Shown piece by piece: positions 16,635 through 24,996 of a DNA stretch of 55,337 nucleotides. The notes under the pieces are model-generated. The model saw only the letters and a list, made by a program, of their open reading frames with translations, searched no databases and was not told where the DNA came from. The stretch spans positions 1-55,337 of the forward strand of contig JANQRK010000030.1 of assembly GCA_028284585.1 (NCBI GenBank), written 5' to 3'. Within the stretch, counting starts at the first letter, position 1; every line of letters begins with the position of its first letter. The stretch is from Chromatiales bacterium. GTDB taxonomy: Bacteria; Pseudomonadota; Gammaproteobacteria; Chromatiales; Chromatiaceae. A program made the translations under genes and the position numbers.

Positions 16635-17165
16635 TTGATGTGGAGTAACGATAAGGCAGCTTGTCGTGGGGGACGGCAAAGGCAACAAGGATCGCTTGCT
16701 ATGTTGCCGGTTTCGGCCATCGATCCGTTGAAAGAGTATCGAAAAAAAGTGCGTGCCATCCATAGCCGGGATCTCGAACGGGGTTTCGGCGGAGTATACC
16801 TGCCACCTTCGCTGGTTCGGGAATACCCGAATACGCCTTCCGATTAGTCGCGGCAGTTTGCTTTCCCCTCCACGACCTACAATCCAGATCAGGGTAGGGT
16901 GCAGATGGTCAAGTACGACCTGCATTAATAAGCACTTCAGCGCACGATTCGTAGCGCGGTCCAGGCGTCGGTTATCATGGCCAAGCCCGCGATTGCGCAT
17001 GCTTTGAGCCACAGCTTCCCCACACACTTACTGCAGCGCGGCGCGGATAGTCGAACCATCCAGGAACTGCTGGGACACAAAGATGTGAGTACGACGATGA
17101 TCTCACGCATGTGGTTCAATAAGGGGCTATGGGCGTGCAGAGTCCCTCGGACGGTCTGTAGTGCA
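16635..17165 (+). pseudogene. intI: Broken integron-type integrase (IntI-like), C-terminal part
   Basis: Translated pieces align in order with the C-terminal half of integron integrases. They are GSLAMLPVSAIDPLKEYRKK with RDLERGFGGVYLPPSLVREYP (16700-16847), a FAFPSTTYNPDQGRVQ-type stretch (about 16855-16905), then the catalytic end [20 protein letters not shown] and [17 protein letters not shown] (16990-17103). Stops and frame changes separate them. The catalytic HxLRH has become HALSH and the final Tyr region (YTHVLNRGG in intact proteins) is altered. The N-terminal half, including the first catalytic Arg, is absent and replaced by the AT-rich operon. It cannot be active. Confidence 0.8.
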
Positions 17166-17181
17166 AGTTCGCAAATCATCT

Positions 17182-17196
17182 GACACTGACTGTCAG
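17182..17196 (-). repeat. Right 15-bp inverted repeat flanking the AT-rich cargo
   Basis: GACACTGACTGTCAG here is the reverse complement of 11872-11886. It lies just after the last recognisable integron-integrase codons and 74 bases from the end of the gpA-type gene. Confidence 0.6.
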
Positions 17197-17269
17197 CTGC
17201 GATGCCGATCTTCACGTATCCTGGGATATTCTGTTACTCGTACAGTTATTGACAGAACTCCAAGGGGCG

Positions 17270-18934
17270 CTAGGCTTGCGGCCTAGCTGATGGACGCCTT
17301 GCTCCGTGGGTCCTCCCCGCAAGCGGCGTCCCCTCCCGCCTCGCTGTGGCGTCGTCAGTGGTATGCGGGGCGGTTTCTGACTGTTTGCCATCCGTCGGTA
17401 TTTGTATCCGCCGAACCTCCCAGGTATGCATACGCGAGACAGCAAGTTCACCGGCTGAGGCAACGCCCAGCACCTTCGCGGCTTTGGGCTCCCCGTAACG
17501 GTTTCTTCCTTCCTGTTCTTCGTTGAAGAGCTTGATCGGGTGTCGATCCCGGGGCGCGTCCGGACCCCCCATGACCGATACGAACCTCGCCCAATCGCCA
17601 GCATCAGCTGCGGCGGCGGCCTCACGAAGCAAACCGTCAAAATTATCGGAGTCGATCCGACGCAGCTCGCGCCAGACGGATACCGGCGGTCCGCCAATGA
17701 ACTGAAACTGCCGGGTTCGCCAGGTTGACGCCCAGGCGTTCACTCGCTTGGCGGCCGTATTCGCCTTTTTCCCCTCGCTGTCAACATCGAGGCCAAAGCC
17801 GTCGATGTTTTTCGAGACATATTTTGCGATGTAGCCGACCGCGCTGCCGCGGTTTTCGTCGATCTTGACCGCTTCGAAGCGATGCCGCTTGGCACCGGGT
17901 TCATCCGCGTCTTCACGCATTGCATAGTCACTCAGAATGGAGGTGACTGTCGGCTCATTCTCCGGTGCCATGAAGAGCAACATGTGCCAATGCGGTGTGC
18001 CATCGTGCTGAGGCTCCACAACGCGAATGCCATAAATGTCGAGGCCCAGTCGTTTCAATTTTGCACGGATCTGGGCCCAGGTCTTACACAGGTATTTCTG
18101 CGCCACCTGGGGCGTTGTGCCGTCATACTTGGGGTTAGGCTCGCCTGAGCATGACAGGGAGGCGTGCATGCGAGAGGGACAGGTGATGGTGTAGAACATG
18201 CCCACGTGTGCCAGATCTTTCGCGATCGCCGCAAACCCGGCGATACGCACCATCAGCTCTGCGCGTCGGATCTTCGGGTTGGAGATAGAGCGCTTCGAAA
18301 GTTCAGCCAGCGTGAACGTCTGGCCTTCCTCGTTAACCGCTTCGAACACCTCGAGCACGCGCTGGTTGCGGTTCAGCTGACTCTGGCGTCGTGCCACCGA
18401 TGCGTCGCTGGCATAGATCCCTGTATGCCGATTGACCACGTTCGCATGGAGTGCCGTTGTTTCTAATGCCTCCCCCTGCATTCTTCGCAGTTGTCGACGC
18501 CACCAGCTTTCACAGCTTGCTCGCGCGATCATTCCTGTCAGACTAGCGGCTTGGGGTGGCCTTATTTCCATACCTCGGAAGTGCTCATCGAGGGCGCGAC
18601 TTGCCGTCCCTGGCGTCCCTGCGTCCGCCAGGCGGCGGCATCGCCGCGCCTCACGCTTTGCACGTTCACGAAGTTCCTCATCGGAAGCGCCAATCGCTAC
18701 CGGGGCCCGAACCACAATTTCTTGAAGGCGCAAGACCATGAGATTCGCATCTCTCCGCCCATCGGTGTCGAACTTTTTGGAATACCGGCGGCCCAGGCCA
18801 CGCACCAGGGGCGGCGGCAAACTCCGCGCGAGTGACGCGAGGTACTCATGGTCATGCGGATGGCAAGTCCATGCCGCAATGTCCGGGGTTTTGGGGTAGT
18901 CGATCCGGTACCCGCCAATCGTGCCACCGCTCAC
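17270..18934 (-). CDS. gpA-type HUH replication initiator endonuclease
   Basis: This 554-residue protein is a phage-gpA-family rolling-circle replication initiator, which would nick the element's origin and covalently hold its 5' end. HUH landmarks are [11 protein letters not shown] (about 247-257), [10 protein letters not shown] with the HxH pair (about 315/317), and the double-Tyr box [11 protein letters not shown] (Tyr about 368 and 372). The frame is open farther upstream, but the GTG at 18934 has a perfect AGGAGG seven bases before it. It overlaps the stop of the AlpA-like gene (GTGA), so translation is coupled. The C-terminal 60 residues are Arg/Thr-rich and not conserved. It implies that the island replicates when excised. 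Confidence 0.9.
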   Translation of the reverse strand: MSGGTIGGYRIDYPKTPDIAAWTCHPHDHEYLASLARSLPPPLVRGLGRRYSKKFDTDGRRDANLMVLRLQEIVVRAPVAIGASDEELRERAKREARRCRRLADAGTPGTASRALDEHFRGMEIRPPQAASLTGMIARASCESWWRRQLRRMQGEALETTALHANVVNRHTGIYASDASVARRQSQLNRNQRVLEVFEAVNEEGQTFTLAELSKRSISNPKIRRAELMVRIAGFAAIAKDLAHVGMFYTITCPSRMHASLSCSGEPNPKYDGTTPQVAQKYLCKTWAQIRAKLKRLGLDIYGIRVVEPQHDGTPHWHMLLFMAPENEPTVTSILSDYAMREDADEPGAKRHRFEAVKIDENRGSAVGYIAKYVSKNIDGFGLDVDSEGKKANTAAKRVNAWASTWRTRQFQFIGGPPVSVWRELRRIDSDNFDGLLREAAAAADAGDWARFVSVMGGPDAPRDRHPIKLFNEEQEGRNRYGEPKAAKVLGVASAGELAVSRMHTWEVRRIQIPTDGKQSETAPHTTDDATARREGTPLAGRTHGARRPSARPQA

Positions 18935-19137
18935 CGGTTGCCTCCTAGATCGGCGGTGGATCTGCGCTGTCTCTGTTCTATGTAGTGATCCAGGTCCGAC
19001 ACGCGGTAGCGCACGGCCCGTGCGCCGATACGGATGAAAGGAATACGGGCGCCTGCCCATCGGTCGCGTTCCAGGAATGCCTTGCTGACGCCCAGCCGCT
19101 GCGCCGCTTCTTCCGTTGTAATGAGTTGTTCAGCCAT
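18931..19137 (-). CDS. AlpA/MerR-like helix-turn-helix excisionase-type regulator
   Basis: This 68-residue DNA-binding protein has the AlpA/excisionase helix-turn-helix: [22 protein letters not shown], then [22 protein letters not shown]. Such proteins act as excisionases or as activators of island integrases. The ATG at 19137 (MAEQLITT) is preceded by GAGGA nine bases upstream and is chosen over an in-frame start 12 codons earlier. Its stop overlaps the start of the gpA-type gene. It lies between the integrase and replication genes, the usual place for a recombination directionality factor. Confidence 0.88.
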   Translation of the reverse strand: MAEQLITTEEAAQRLGVSKAFLERDRWAGARIPFIRIGARAVRYRVSDLDHYIEQRQRRSTADLGGNR

Positions 19138-19307
19138 GATTTGTGTCCTCACCCGTTTGTTGGCACTGGACACAGGCTGGCCTTCTTTGGGCTTTCGAAA
19201 AATTACCCGCTGGCGCGGAAAAACGTTTTCTCGTCTTCCGGGGAGTTTTTGCTCATTACGGCGCTAGGCGTTCCGGATCAAGGGGAAGTGCATGTTTTTG
19301 GGGTGGT

Positions 19308-19985
19308 TTATTGTTTCGGTGGTCGTCCCCGGCGACCCTTCACGCTGGGGGGCGCTACTTGGCTGAGCCACTTGCGCAGGGTCTTTTCGCTGTAGTGTCC
19401 GCCGCCTCCGAGTCGCTGGACTTCGTCGCGCTTGACCATGTCGGCAATCGTCATATCGGGGCTTTCTTTCCAGAGGTACGCAGCGATGTTTTGGCAAGTC
19501 ACTTTCGTGCGCTGCACGGGTGCGAGCTTGTCCGGGCCTTCGATGGGCGCTGCGTCGATGACCGCATCAGATGACGTTTCTTCACCGTCTTCCATCTCGT
19601 GCCTATCTTCAGGCCACCGATACTCGACGCCAAACCAAAAGTCGGGTAGCGGGTGTTTCGTGTGCTGGCACCATTGTGCGAATGCCCATCGATCGATCCC
19701 CACGAAATTGAGCAGCTTGCGCGGAAAATGTTTGCCTGCGATGCACCGGTAGATGTCGTCAATGTGGGACCGGATGAAGAACTCTTCCGGTTCGTCCGAG
19801 TCTGGATGCCGCTTTTCCATGATCAAGGTCGATTCCAAGTGTCCCTCTAGAATTTCGTTCATCAAGAGGCGCACGGTATCTTTGACGGCTGGCGGAAGGC
19901 CAAACAGACGTGTCCGATAGGGGTTTTCGCCGGCCATCCTGTGGGCAAGTTCCCAGAGGGAGAGCAATTGGTTTGTCATTTTCAT
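19308..19985 (-). CDS. Island protein coupled to the integrase, AT-hook-like tail
   Basis: This 225-residue protein has no recognised catalytic domain. The N-terminal part is helical (LSLWELAHRMAG, VKDTVRLLMNEILEGHLES) and the middle is Trp-rich (GIDRWAFAQWCQHTKHPLP, FWFGVEYRWPED). Residues 160-215 resemble a winged helix (CQNIAAYLWKESPDMTIADM, GGHYSEKTLRKWLSQ), and the end KGRRGRPPKQ is an AT-hook-like motif. It overlaps the integrase stop by four bases (ATGA). A DNA-binding accessory role in integration or regulation is a reasonable inference from position and tail, but the family is not one I can name. Confidence 0.7.
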   Translation of the reverse strand: MKMTNQLLSLWELAHRMAGENPYRTRLFGLPPAVKDTVRLLMNEILEGHLESTLIMEKRHPDSDEPEEFFIRSHIDDIYRCIAGKHFPRKLLNFVGIDRWAFAQWCQHTKHPLPDFWFGVEYRWPEDRHEMEDGEETSSDAVIDAAPIEGPDKLAPVQRTKVTCQNIAAYLWKESPDMTIADMVKRDEVQRLGGGGHYSEKTLRKWLSQVAPPSVKGRRGRPPKQ

Positions 19986-21250
19986 TGCGGGAGTTCCTTT
20001 CCTGTCACCGGAGCGATGATTTGTTGAAGAAAATCGGTCACTCGCTGCATGGGGGCCCTCAGCCGTTCCACGTCGCTGATGATGTAGCCGTCCGTCACAT
20101 CGTCGCTGACCTTGTGGTTGACCAGTCGCTTCAACGCGTACGGTGAGATGTCGAGACTTTCGGCGACGGTGATAAAGGTGCGCCGCAGGTCGTGCACCTT
20201 GAATGATACCCGGGACTGTTCGATTACTTGCGCCATCTGGCGCTTGGGTTCGATCAGGTGGCCCCGGCCGTCGCGGTCGGGAAACACAAACCCATTGACC
20301 GCCAGTGCTTCGCGCTCCTTCAGCAGGTCGATGACAAAGTCCGACAGCGGTAGGGTGAACGGCTCCCCGTTTTTCGGTTTGGCCAAAAACAGCGAGCGGT
20401 CGAGCAGATCAACATCGGCCCACCTCAAGCGTGCCGCCTCATTGAAACGCAAGCCAGTAAACAGCACGAAGACGAGGAAATCGGCAATCACGTGCGCTGA
20501 GGTCGGTTTGTCCGGTGCCTTTAGCGCCTGCACCGCCGCGTACCAGGCCGGCAGTTGGTGGCGCTTGATCAGGGTCCGGCGGCGTTCCTGTCGGTACCAG
20601 GCGCGGTGGTGATTCAAAATGTCGACCGGGTTGCCGCGCAGCACCGGGTAGCCCTGACCGTCGAGGTATTCATACTTGGCGAAGTTAAGCACCGCGCGCA
20701 GGGTGCGCATCACCGAGTTCGCCTGCATCTTGCCGTTCTTCGCACCGATCTCGCGGTGCCGGCGACTGACCATATTGGTCGTGATGTCGGTGATCGGTTT
20801 GCGCATCCAGCTGCCCAGGTAGTGGTTCAGATGGTAGGCGTAGCCATGACGCGTTTTTGGGCGCAGGTTCTTGCGGGCTTTGAGGAACGTGTCAAAGGCT
20901 TCGGATAATTTCACTGCCTGAGCGCGGGCCGCGCGCCGCTCGGCGATGGGGTCGGTGCCCATCGCGAGCTTGGCGAGATGTTTCTGTGCTTCGCGGCGGG
21001 CTTCTTCGACGGTCAGCACGCCATAGCGTCCCAGCGTGACGCGACGCACCCGTCCGTTGACGCGTTTCTCGACAATGAAGGATTTAGTACCCGAGTCCGT
21101 GATGCGCAGACCGAATCCCGGTAGACGTGCATCGCGGATAAACGCCTGACGCTTGCCCTCGACCGGGGTCGCGAGATCGACCACGCGCTTCGTGATCGCG
21201 ACCGGCTGATTGTGCGGCAATGTAGACACAGCGTAGACCTTTGGCGTCAT
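19982..21250 (-). CDS. int: Tyrosine-recombinase integrase of the tRNA-Thr island
   Basis: This 422-residue tyrosine recombinase would integrate and excise the island at tRNA-Thr. Residues 20-110 form the N-terminal DUF4102-like arm-binding domain (GFGLRITDSGTKSFIVEKRV, TLGRYGVLTVEEARREA). Residues 115-215 are the SAM-like core-binding domain. The catalytic domain has Arg268 (LFTGLRFNEAARL), Lys291/293 (LAKPKNGEPF), His353-x-x-Arg356 (HDLRRTF), His379 (LVNHK) and Tyr389 (DGYIISD). It is full length. Its 5' end lies 109 bases from the right tRNA repeat. Two of the GTAGAC sites fall inside its first codons and a third just upstream, so protein binding there could also control its expression. 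Confidence 0.95.
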   Translation of the reverse strand: MTPKVYAVSTLPHNQPVAITKRVVDLATPVEGKRQAFIRDARLPGFGLRITDSGTKSFIVEKRVNGRVRRVTLGRYGVLTVEEARREAQKHLAKLAMGTDPIAERRAARAQAVKLSEAFDTFLKARKNLRPKTRHGYAYHLNHYLGSWMRKPITDITTNMVSRRHREIGAKNGKMQANSVMRTLRAVLNFAKYEYLDGQGYPVLRGNPVDILNHHRAWYRQERRRTLIKRHQLPAWYAAVQALKAPDKPTSAHVIADFLVFVLFTGLRFNEAARLRWADVDLLDRSLFLAKPKNGEPFTLPLSDFVIDLLKEREALAVNGFVFPDRDGRGHLIEPKRQMAQVIEQSRVSFKVHDLRRTFITVAESLDISPYALKRLVNHKVSDDVTDGYIISDVERLRAPMQRVTDFLQQIIAPVTGKELPQ

Positions 21251-21256
21251 GTAGAC
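21222..21256 (-). repeat. Right cluster of GTAGAC sites (candidate arm sites)
   Basis: GTAGAC occurs at 21222, 21233 and 21251 on the plus strand, with an inverted partial copy (GTCTA) at 21264. The first two have the same 11-base spacing as the pair at the left end. The cluster spans the integrase start codon. Confidence 0.6.
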
Positions 21257-21358
21257 GCAAAAAGTCTAAAACGCGCTCAAACACGAAAGCAAGGGAAGCT
21301 TATGAATTTAAAAGAGTTTCAAAGGCTGTCCAACACCGTCAAAAACGCCAAAACGGCG

Positions 21359-21403
21359 TTTGTAATCAGCCGGTCGGGGGTTCGATTCCTCTCGCCAGCT
21401 CCA
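21359..21403 (+). repeat. attR: 45-bp tRNA-Thr 3' duplicate
   Basis: This is an exact copy of 9766-9810 lacking the 5' half of the tRNA, so it is not a tRNA gene. It is the right boundary of the island. A short stem-loop (AACGCC/GGCGTT, 21344-21360) abuts it on the left. Confidence 0.95.
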
Positions 21404-21742
21404 TTTTCGTCTATTTTGGCCAATCCTTTTTCGCGAGCCGCTTCTCCAAACGCTTCCAGCTCGAACTGCGTTGCCATCGCCCTGTGAATATGATCGATGT
21501 AAACGAGAGGTTGCTCACGTGCTGGGACGGAAAAAGCTTCCCTGATCAGACTGTATTCTCCAGCCATAGTGCCGCAAATTACTTTCAAGGCCTCCGCATC
21601 GCCGCGTTCTCTGTGCGAGGTCTTTGTGACTGCTGCCTTTGGGGGGATGACTACCCAACCATCGGGGCCGTTGCTTGTTTGACGCCTTTGGGCAGCGACT
21701 GGTGTAATCAGAAATGTTGTCGAATCGCTGCAGAGTATTAAT
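21404..21742. other. Gap between the island and manC
   Basis: This chromosomal stretch, originally just downstream of tRNA-Thr, holds no convincing gene, RNA or terminator. Reading frames across it are artefacts that run through the tRNA repeat. Confidence 0.5.
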
Positions 21743-23185
21743 TTGACCCTACTTCAACCTGTCATTCTTTCGGGCGGCTCTGGAACGCGTTTGTGGCCTC
21801 TGTCACGGCGCGCTTACCCCAAGCAGTTTCTTGCGCTTGTGGGTGACGTGAGCTTGCTGCAGTCGACCGCGGCCCGGCTTGACAGTCTGCGGGATGCCGC
21901 TGAGGTCCAAGCACCGGTAATCGTCTGCAATGAGGCCCATCGTTTTTTGGTTGCCGAGCAGTTGCGTGAGAGTGCAAATGCTGCAGGAAACATCCTGCTC
22001 GAACCAGTGGGGCGCAACACGGCGCCGGCACTGACTTTAGCGGCACTCGATTGCACTGCGGACGATCCAGTGCTGATCTTGATGCCCGCCGATCATGTAG
22101 TTCGAGATATAGCCGCCTTCGCGCGAGCCGTAGAAGCCGGCCTCAGGCATGCGGCGGAGGGCAAGGTAGTCACCTTCGGGATCGTGCCTGATGTGCCACA
22201 TACTGGTTTTGGCTATATCCGGGCGGGTAAGGCGATCGACGCACAGACTTTCAGCCTTGACGCATTCGTGGAGAAACCGGACCGCGAGACTGCGGCGACT
22301 TACCTAAGCGAGGGTACTTACCTATGGAATAGTGGGATCTTTCTCCTGCGTGCCACCCGTTGGTTAGAATTGATCGGGCGCTATAACGCCAAGATCCTCG
22401 ACGCGGTGCGAGACGCTTACCAGTCTGGTAGCGGCGATCTAGATTTCTATCGCGTCGATGCCGAAAAATTCGCTGCCTCACCTGCCGATTCGATCGATTA
22501 CGCGGTCATGGAACCCTTGTCGAAAGAGGCCGGCGAATGCTTGGTGGTTTCGCTTGATGCCGGTTGGTCGGACATCGGCTCGTGGTCTGCGTTGTGGGAG
22601 GTTGCTGCGCGTGATGCGAGTGGCAATGCTTGTCACGGCGATGTCATGTTGTTTGACGCTACGAATAACCTACTGCATGCCCAGCATCGGATGATTGCCG
22701 CGGTCGGGGTTGCCGACCTGGTCGTGATTGAGACTGCCGATGCCGTACTCGTGGTCCACAAGGATCGCACCCAGGAAGTCAAACGGATCACCGAGCAACT
22801 GGATGTGCAAGGTCGCTGCGAAAGCGAATTTCATCGGCGGGTTCAGCGGCCGTGGGGATCATTTGAAGGCGTCGACACCGGGCAACGCTTTCAGGTAAAG
22901 CGTCTGAGTGTCAAACCCGGTGCCTCGTTGTCTTTGCAGATGCATCATCATCGCGCTGAGCATTGGATTGTAGTTAGTGGCACCGCGCTCGTGACCTGTG
23001 GCGATAAACAATGTTTGCTCACCGAGAATCAATCGACTTACATCCCGGTGGGAACACGGCACCGCTTGGCCAACCCTGGCACCATTCCGCTCGAGATCAT
23101 CGAAGTGCAGTCCGGTAGCTATCTCGGAGAAGACGATATCGTGCGCTTTGAAGACGAATACAACCGGACCGAAAACCCAGACTGA
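21743..23185 (+). CDS. manC: Mannose-1-phosphate guanylyltransferase / mannose-6-phosphate isomerase
   Basis: This 480-residue two-domain enzyme makes GDP-mannose for surface polysaccharide. The N-terminal nucleotidyltransferase has the signature LSGGSGTRLWPLSRRAYPKQ (residues about 9-28), VGRNTAPALTLAAL and FVEKPDRETA. The C-terminal cupin of the type II phosphomannose isomerase begins near 370 (RPWGSFEGVDTG) and contains QMHHHRAEHWIVVSG and the closing YIPVGTRHRLANPG. The start appears to be TTG at 21743; no ATG fits and the ribosome binding site is weak. It stands alone, without other polysaccharide genes in the window. Confidence 0.93.
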   Translation: MTLLQPVILSGGSGTRLWPLSRRAYPKQFLALVGDVSLLQSTAARLDSLRDAAEVQAPVIVCNEAHRFLVAEQLRESANAAGNILLEPVGRNTAPALTLAALDCTADDPVLILMPADHVVRDIAAFARAVEAGLRHAAEGKVVTFGIVPDVPHTGFGYIRAGKAIDAQTFSLDAFVEKPDRETAATYLSEGTYLWNSGIFLLRATRWLELIGRYNAKILDAVRDAYQSGSGDLDFYRVDAEKFAASPADSIDYAVMEPLSKEAGECLVVSLDAGWSDIGSWSALWEVAARDASGNACHGDVMLFDATNNLLHAQHRMIAAVGVADLVVIETADAVLVVHKDRTQEVKRITEQLDVQGRCESEFHRRVQRPWGSFEGVDTGQRFQVKRLSVKPGASLSLQMHHHRAEHWIVVSGTALVTCGDKQCLLTENQSTYIPVGTRHRLANPGTIPLEIIEVQSGSYLGEDDIVRFEDEYNRTENPD

Positions 23186-23267
23186 GGCGTTGAGAGAATT
23201 CTCGCCATCGCGCTTTTCCGCTATCCTTCGACACCTTTTTCGACCACTAGCTAGGCGGAGACGGTAG

Positions 23268-24359
23268 ATGGGTTTCAAGTGCGGTATTGTCGGCTTACCG
23301 AATGTCGGGAAGTCCACCCTGTTCAATGCCCTGACCAAGGCCACCATCTCAGCGGAGAACTATCCCTTTTGTACCATCGACCCCAACGTTGGTGTAGTCC
23401 CGCTGCCGGATGGGCGGCTGCAAAAGCTGGCTGAGATTGTGCGGCCGCAAAACGTAATCCCGACGACGATGCAGTTTGTCGACATCGCGGGCCTGGTGGC
23501 TGGTGCCTCTAAGGGCGAGGGCCTGGGTAACAAGTTCCTGGCCAACATTCGTGAGACGGATGCGATCGCCCAGGTGGTCCGCTGCTTCGAAAACGACGAT
23601 ATCGTGCATGTTGCGGGCAAGGTTGATCCGCTGTCTGATATCGAAGTGATAGACACTGAGCTGGCACTGGCCGATCTCGATACAGTCGAGAAGGCGCTAC
23701 AAAAGGCCGAGAAGCTGGCTAAGACCGGCGACAAGCAGGTGTTGGCTAGACGCGAACTCTTGACCGGCGTGCGCGAGCAACTCGATCAGGGCGGGCCAGT
23801 GCGTGCGATGTCGCTGAGTGACGATGATCTGCGCGAATTGCGCGACCTTAGTCTGCTTACGGCGAAGCGCGTGCTATATATCGCCAACGTTAACGAAGAC
23901 GGTTTCGAAGGTAACCCACACCTGGATGCGGTGCATGCCCATGCTGCCGAGGAGGGTGCAGAGGCGGTTGCAGTGTGTGCTGCGATCGAGGCTGAGTTGG
24001 CAGAACTGGATGATGCCGAGAAGGGCGAGTTCCTTGCCGAAATGGGCCTCGACGAGCCGGGGCTTGATCGAGTGGTGCGAGCTGGCTATCGATTGCTACA
24101 CCTCCAAACCTACTTCACCGCTGGGGAGAAAGAGGTGCGTGCTTGGACCGTGGCCTGCGGTGCGACTGCGCCGCAGGCGGCGGGCGTTATCCACACCGAT
24201 TTCGAGCGTGGCTTTATCCGCGCCGAAGTCGCCGCCTATGAGGACTTTGTCACCTGCAATGGCGAACAGGGGACTAAGGAGGCGGGCAAGCTGCGCTTAG
24301 AGGGTAAGGACTACCTCGTGCAAGACGGCGATGTAATCCACTTTCGCTTCAATGTGTGA
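23268..24359 (+). CDS. ychF: Ribosome-binding ATPase YchF
   Basis: This 363-residue Obg-family P-loop ATPase binds ribosomes and is implicated in translation and stress responses. It has G1 [11 protein letters not shown] (residues 9-19), the switch region [14 protein letters not shown]3 [19 protein letters not shown], and the YchF-specific NVNE in place of NKxD, which explains ATP preference. A C-terminal TGS domain follows ([20 protein letters not shown] to [15 protein letters not shown]). GGAG lies shortly before the ATG. The usual neighbour pth is absent upstream; manC takes its place. Confidence 0.97.
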   Translation: MGFKCGIVGLPNVGKSTLFNALTKATISAENYPFCTIDPNVGVVPLPDGRLQKLAEIVRPQNVIPTTMQFVDIAGLVAGASKGEGLGNKFLANIRETDAIAQVVRCFENDDIVHVAGKVDPLSDIEVIDTELALADLDTVEKALQKAEKLAKTGDKQVLARRELLTGVREQLDQGGPVRAMSLSDDDLRELRDLSLLTAKRVLYIANVNEDGFEGNPHLDAVHAHAAEEGAEAVAVCAAIEAELAELDDAEKGEFLAEMGLDEPGLDRVVRAGYRLLHLQTYFTAGEKEVRAWTVACGATAPQAAGVIHTDFERGFIRAEVAAYEDFVTCNGEQGTKEAGKLRLEGKDYLVQDGDVIHFRFNV

Positions 24360-24368
24360 GCTGCCGTC

Positions 24369-24398
24369 CTGGTGAACCCAAATCTGGTGAACCCAAAT
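24369..24398 (+). repeat. Tandem 15-bp duplication after ychF
   Basis: CTGGTGAACCCAAAT occurs twice in direct tandem (24369-24383 and 24384-24398). The second copy leads into a small inverted repeat (AACCCA/TGGGTT, 24390-24404). It has no T-tract, so it is not an obvious terminator. Confidence 0.7.
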
Positions 24399-24445
24399 TG
24401 GGTTGCTGCCATGGCGGGCCCACGTCACCCAAACAACTGCTTCGA

Positions 24446-24474
24446 TTGACCTTTTTCAGTCGAGCCGCTATATT
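24446..24474 (+). promoter_or_regulatory. Predicted sigma-70 promoter of tRNA-Met
   Basis: A -35 box TTGACC (24446-24451), a 17-base spacer and a -10 box TATATT (24469-24474) end 14 bases before the tRNA. This is a strong match to the consensus. Confidence 0.75.
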
Positions 24475-24488
24475 CCCGCGCCTCATCT

Positions 24489-24565
24489 GGCAAGGTAGCT
24501 CAGCTGGTTAGAGCACCGCACTCATAATGCGGGGGTCGGCGGTTCAAGTCCGCCCCTTGCTACCA
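24489..24565 (+). tRNA. tRNA-Met (elongator), anticodon CAU
   Basis: The 77-base cloverleaf begins GGCAAGGTAGCTCAG, has anticodon loop CTCATAA and T arm GGTTCAAGTCC, and ends CCTTGCTACCA with encoded CCA. Pairing is complete apart from a G-U at position 1:72. The body resembles elongator tRNA-Met of gammaproteobacteria. The G-U pair is not the 1:72 mismatch of initiators, and the anticodon stem lacks three consecutive G-C pairs. A tRNA-Ile whose C34 is modified to lysidine cannot be fully excluded. Confidence 0.92.
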
Positions 24566-24780
24566 TATTGCGGCGAAGCTGCTTGGTCCGAGTAGACTTT
24601 TCTGACGTCGCTGGCCATGGATGTCCTGCGACTCTTGGGACTTGGGCGGACAGGCCTCCTGTGGTCGATAGCCTTCCCAGATCAGTTTCTGCGCCTTCCT
24701 GCGGTCGTCTGATCGACGAGCCTATTCCTCAGCCGACCGATGGCGGAAACTTTTCTAGGCTAGCCAATGTCTGAGAAAGA

Positions 24781-24870
24781 GGGCAAGATGCCCGCAACGA
24801 ACATTATGTTCGTTGAGACTCCCCTTGGTGATTGGCCGATGCTCCTCCTAGGAGCATCGGCCTGTTTTTT
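24781..24870 (+). ncRNA. Candidate small RNA: three stem-loops ending in a terminator
   Basis: Three consecutive hairpins occur within 82 bases: GGGC-loop-GCCC (24781-24793), AACGAACA-TTA-TGTTCGTT (24796-24814) and a 13-bp perfect stem (24834-24862) followed by TGTTTTTT. The last is a strong intrinsic terminator with no protein gene ending before it. A short transcript ending here is the simplest explanation. No clear promoter is seen upstream, and it could instead be the 3' end of the tRNA-Met transcript. Confidence 0.45.
24834..24870 (+). terminator. Strong intrinsic terminator upstream of amtB
   Basis: A perfect 13-bp stem (GGCCGATGCTCCT with its complement, three-base loop) is followed by TGTTTTTT. 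It insulates the amtB regulatory region from upstream transcription. Confidence 0.9.
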
Positions 24871-24885
24871 GCACGCCATCAGTGC
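24871..24885 (+). promoter_or_regulatory. NtrC-type binding site 1 upstream of amtB
   Basis: GCAC-N7-GTGC (GCACGCCATCAGTGC) matches the NtrC enhancer consensus. Its centre is 32 bases before that of site 2, the same spacing as the two strong NtrC sites upstream of enteric glnAp2. Confidence 0.75.
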
Positions 24886-24902
24886 ATTCAACCCTCAGTT
24901 GC

Positions 24903-24917
24903 GCACTAAATCGGTGC
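24903..24917 (+). promoter_or_regulatory. NtrC-type binding site 2 upstream of amtB
   Basis: GCAC-N7-GTGC (GCACTAAATCGGTGC) is a second consensus NtrC half-site pair, centred roughly 97 bases before the predicted sigma-54 start point. Confidence 0.77.
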
Positions 24918-24980
24918 ATATATCCGGATGCCCTATCTGGGCTCCGCAACATTTTCAATGTAAATCAGAATCTTATGAGA

Positions 24981-24996
24981 TGGCATGTCTTGTGCT
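24981..24996 (+). promoter_or_regulatory. Predicted sigma-54 promoter of amtB
   Basis: TGGCATGTCTTGTGCT carries the invariant GG at -24 and GC at -12 with the correct spacing; one T of the TTGC box is replaced by G. Transcription would start near 25007, about 50 bases before the amtB ATG. Confidence 0.75.

Larger units (their letters stand above)
9766..21403. mobile_element. 11.6-kb genomic island integrated in tRNA-Thr
   Basis: The island is bounded by exact 45-bp tRNA repeats and has its integrase at the right end. Backbone genes read leftward: integrase, AT-hook-like protein, AlpA-like protein, gpA-type replication protein. Cargo is two rightward gene sets with lower GC, an integron-type integrase remnant and an internal pair of 15-bp inverted repeats. 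The backbone resembles an integrative plasmid or phage-satellite-like element. No capsid or terminase gene is present. Confidence 0.92.

Noticed and set aside
21319..21588. 89-codon minus-strand frame across the right tRNA repeat
   Set aside because: It contains the well-known artefact peptide GAGERNRTPDRLITN that arises from reading through a tRNA 3' end.
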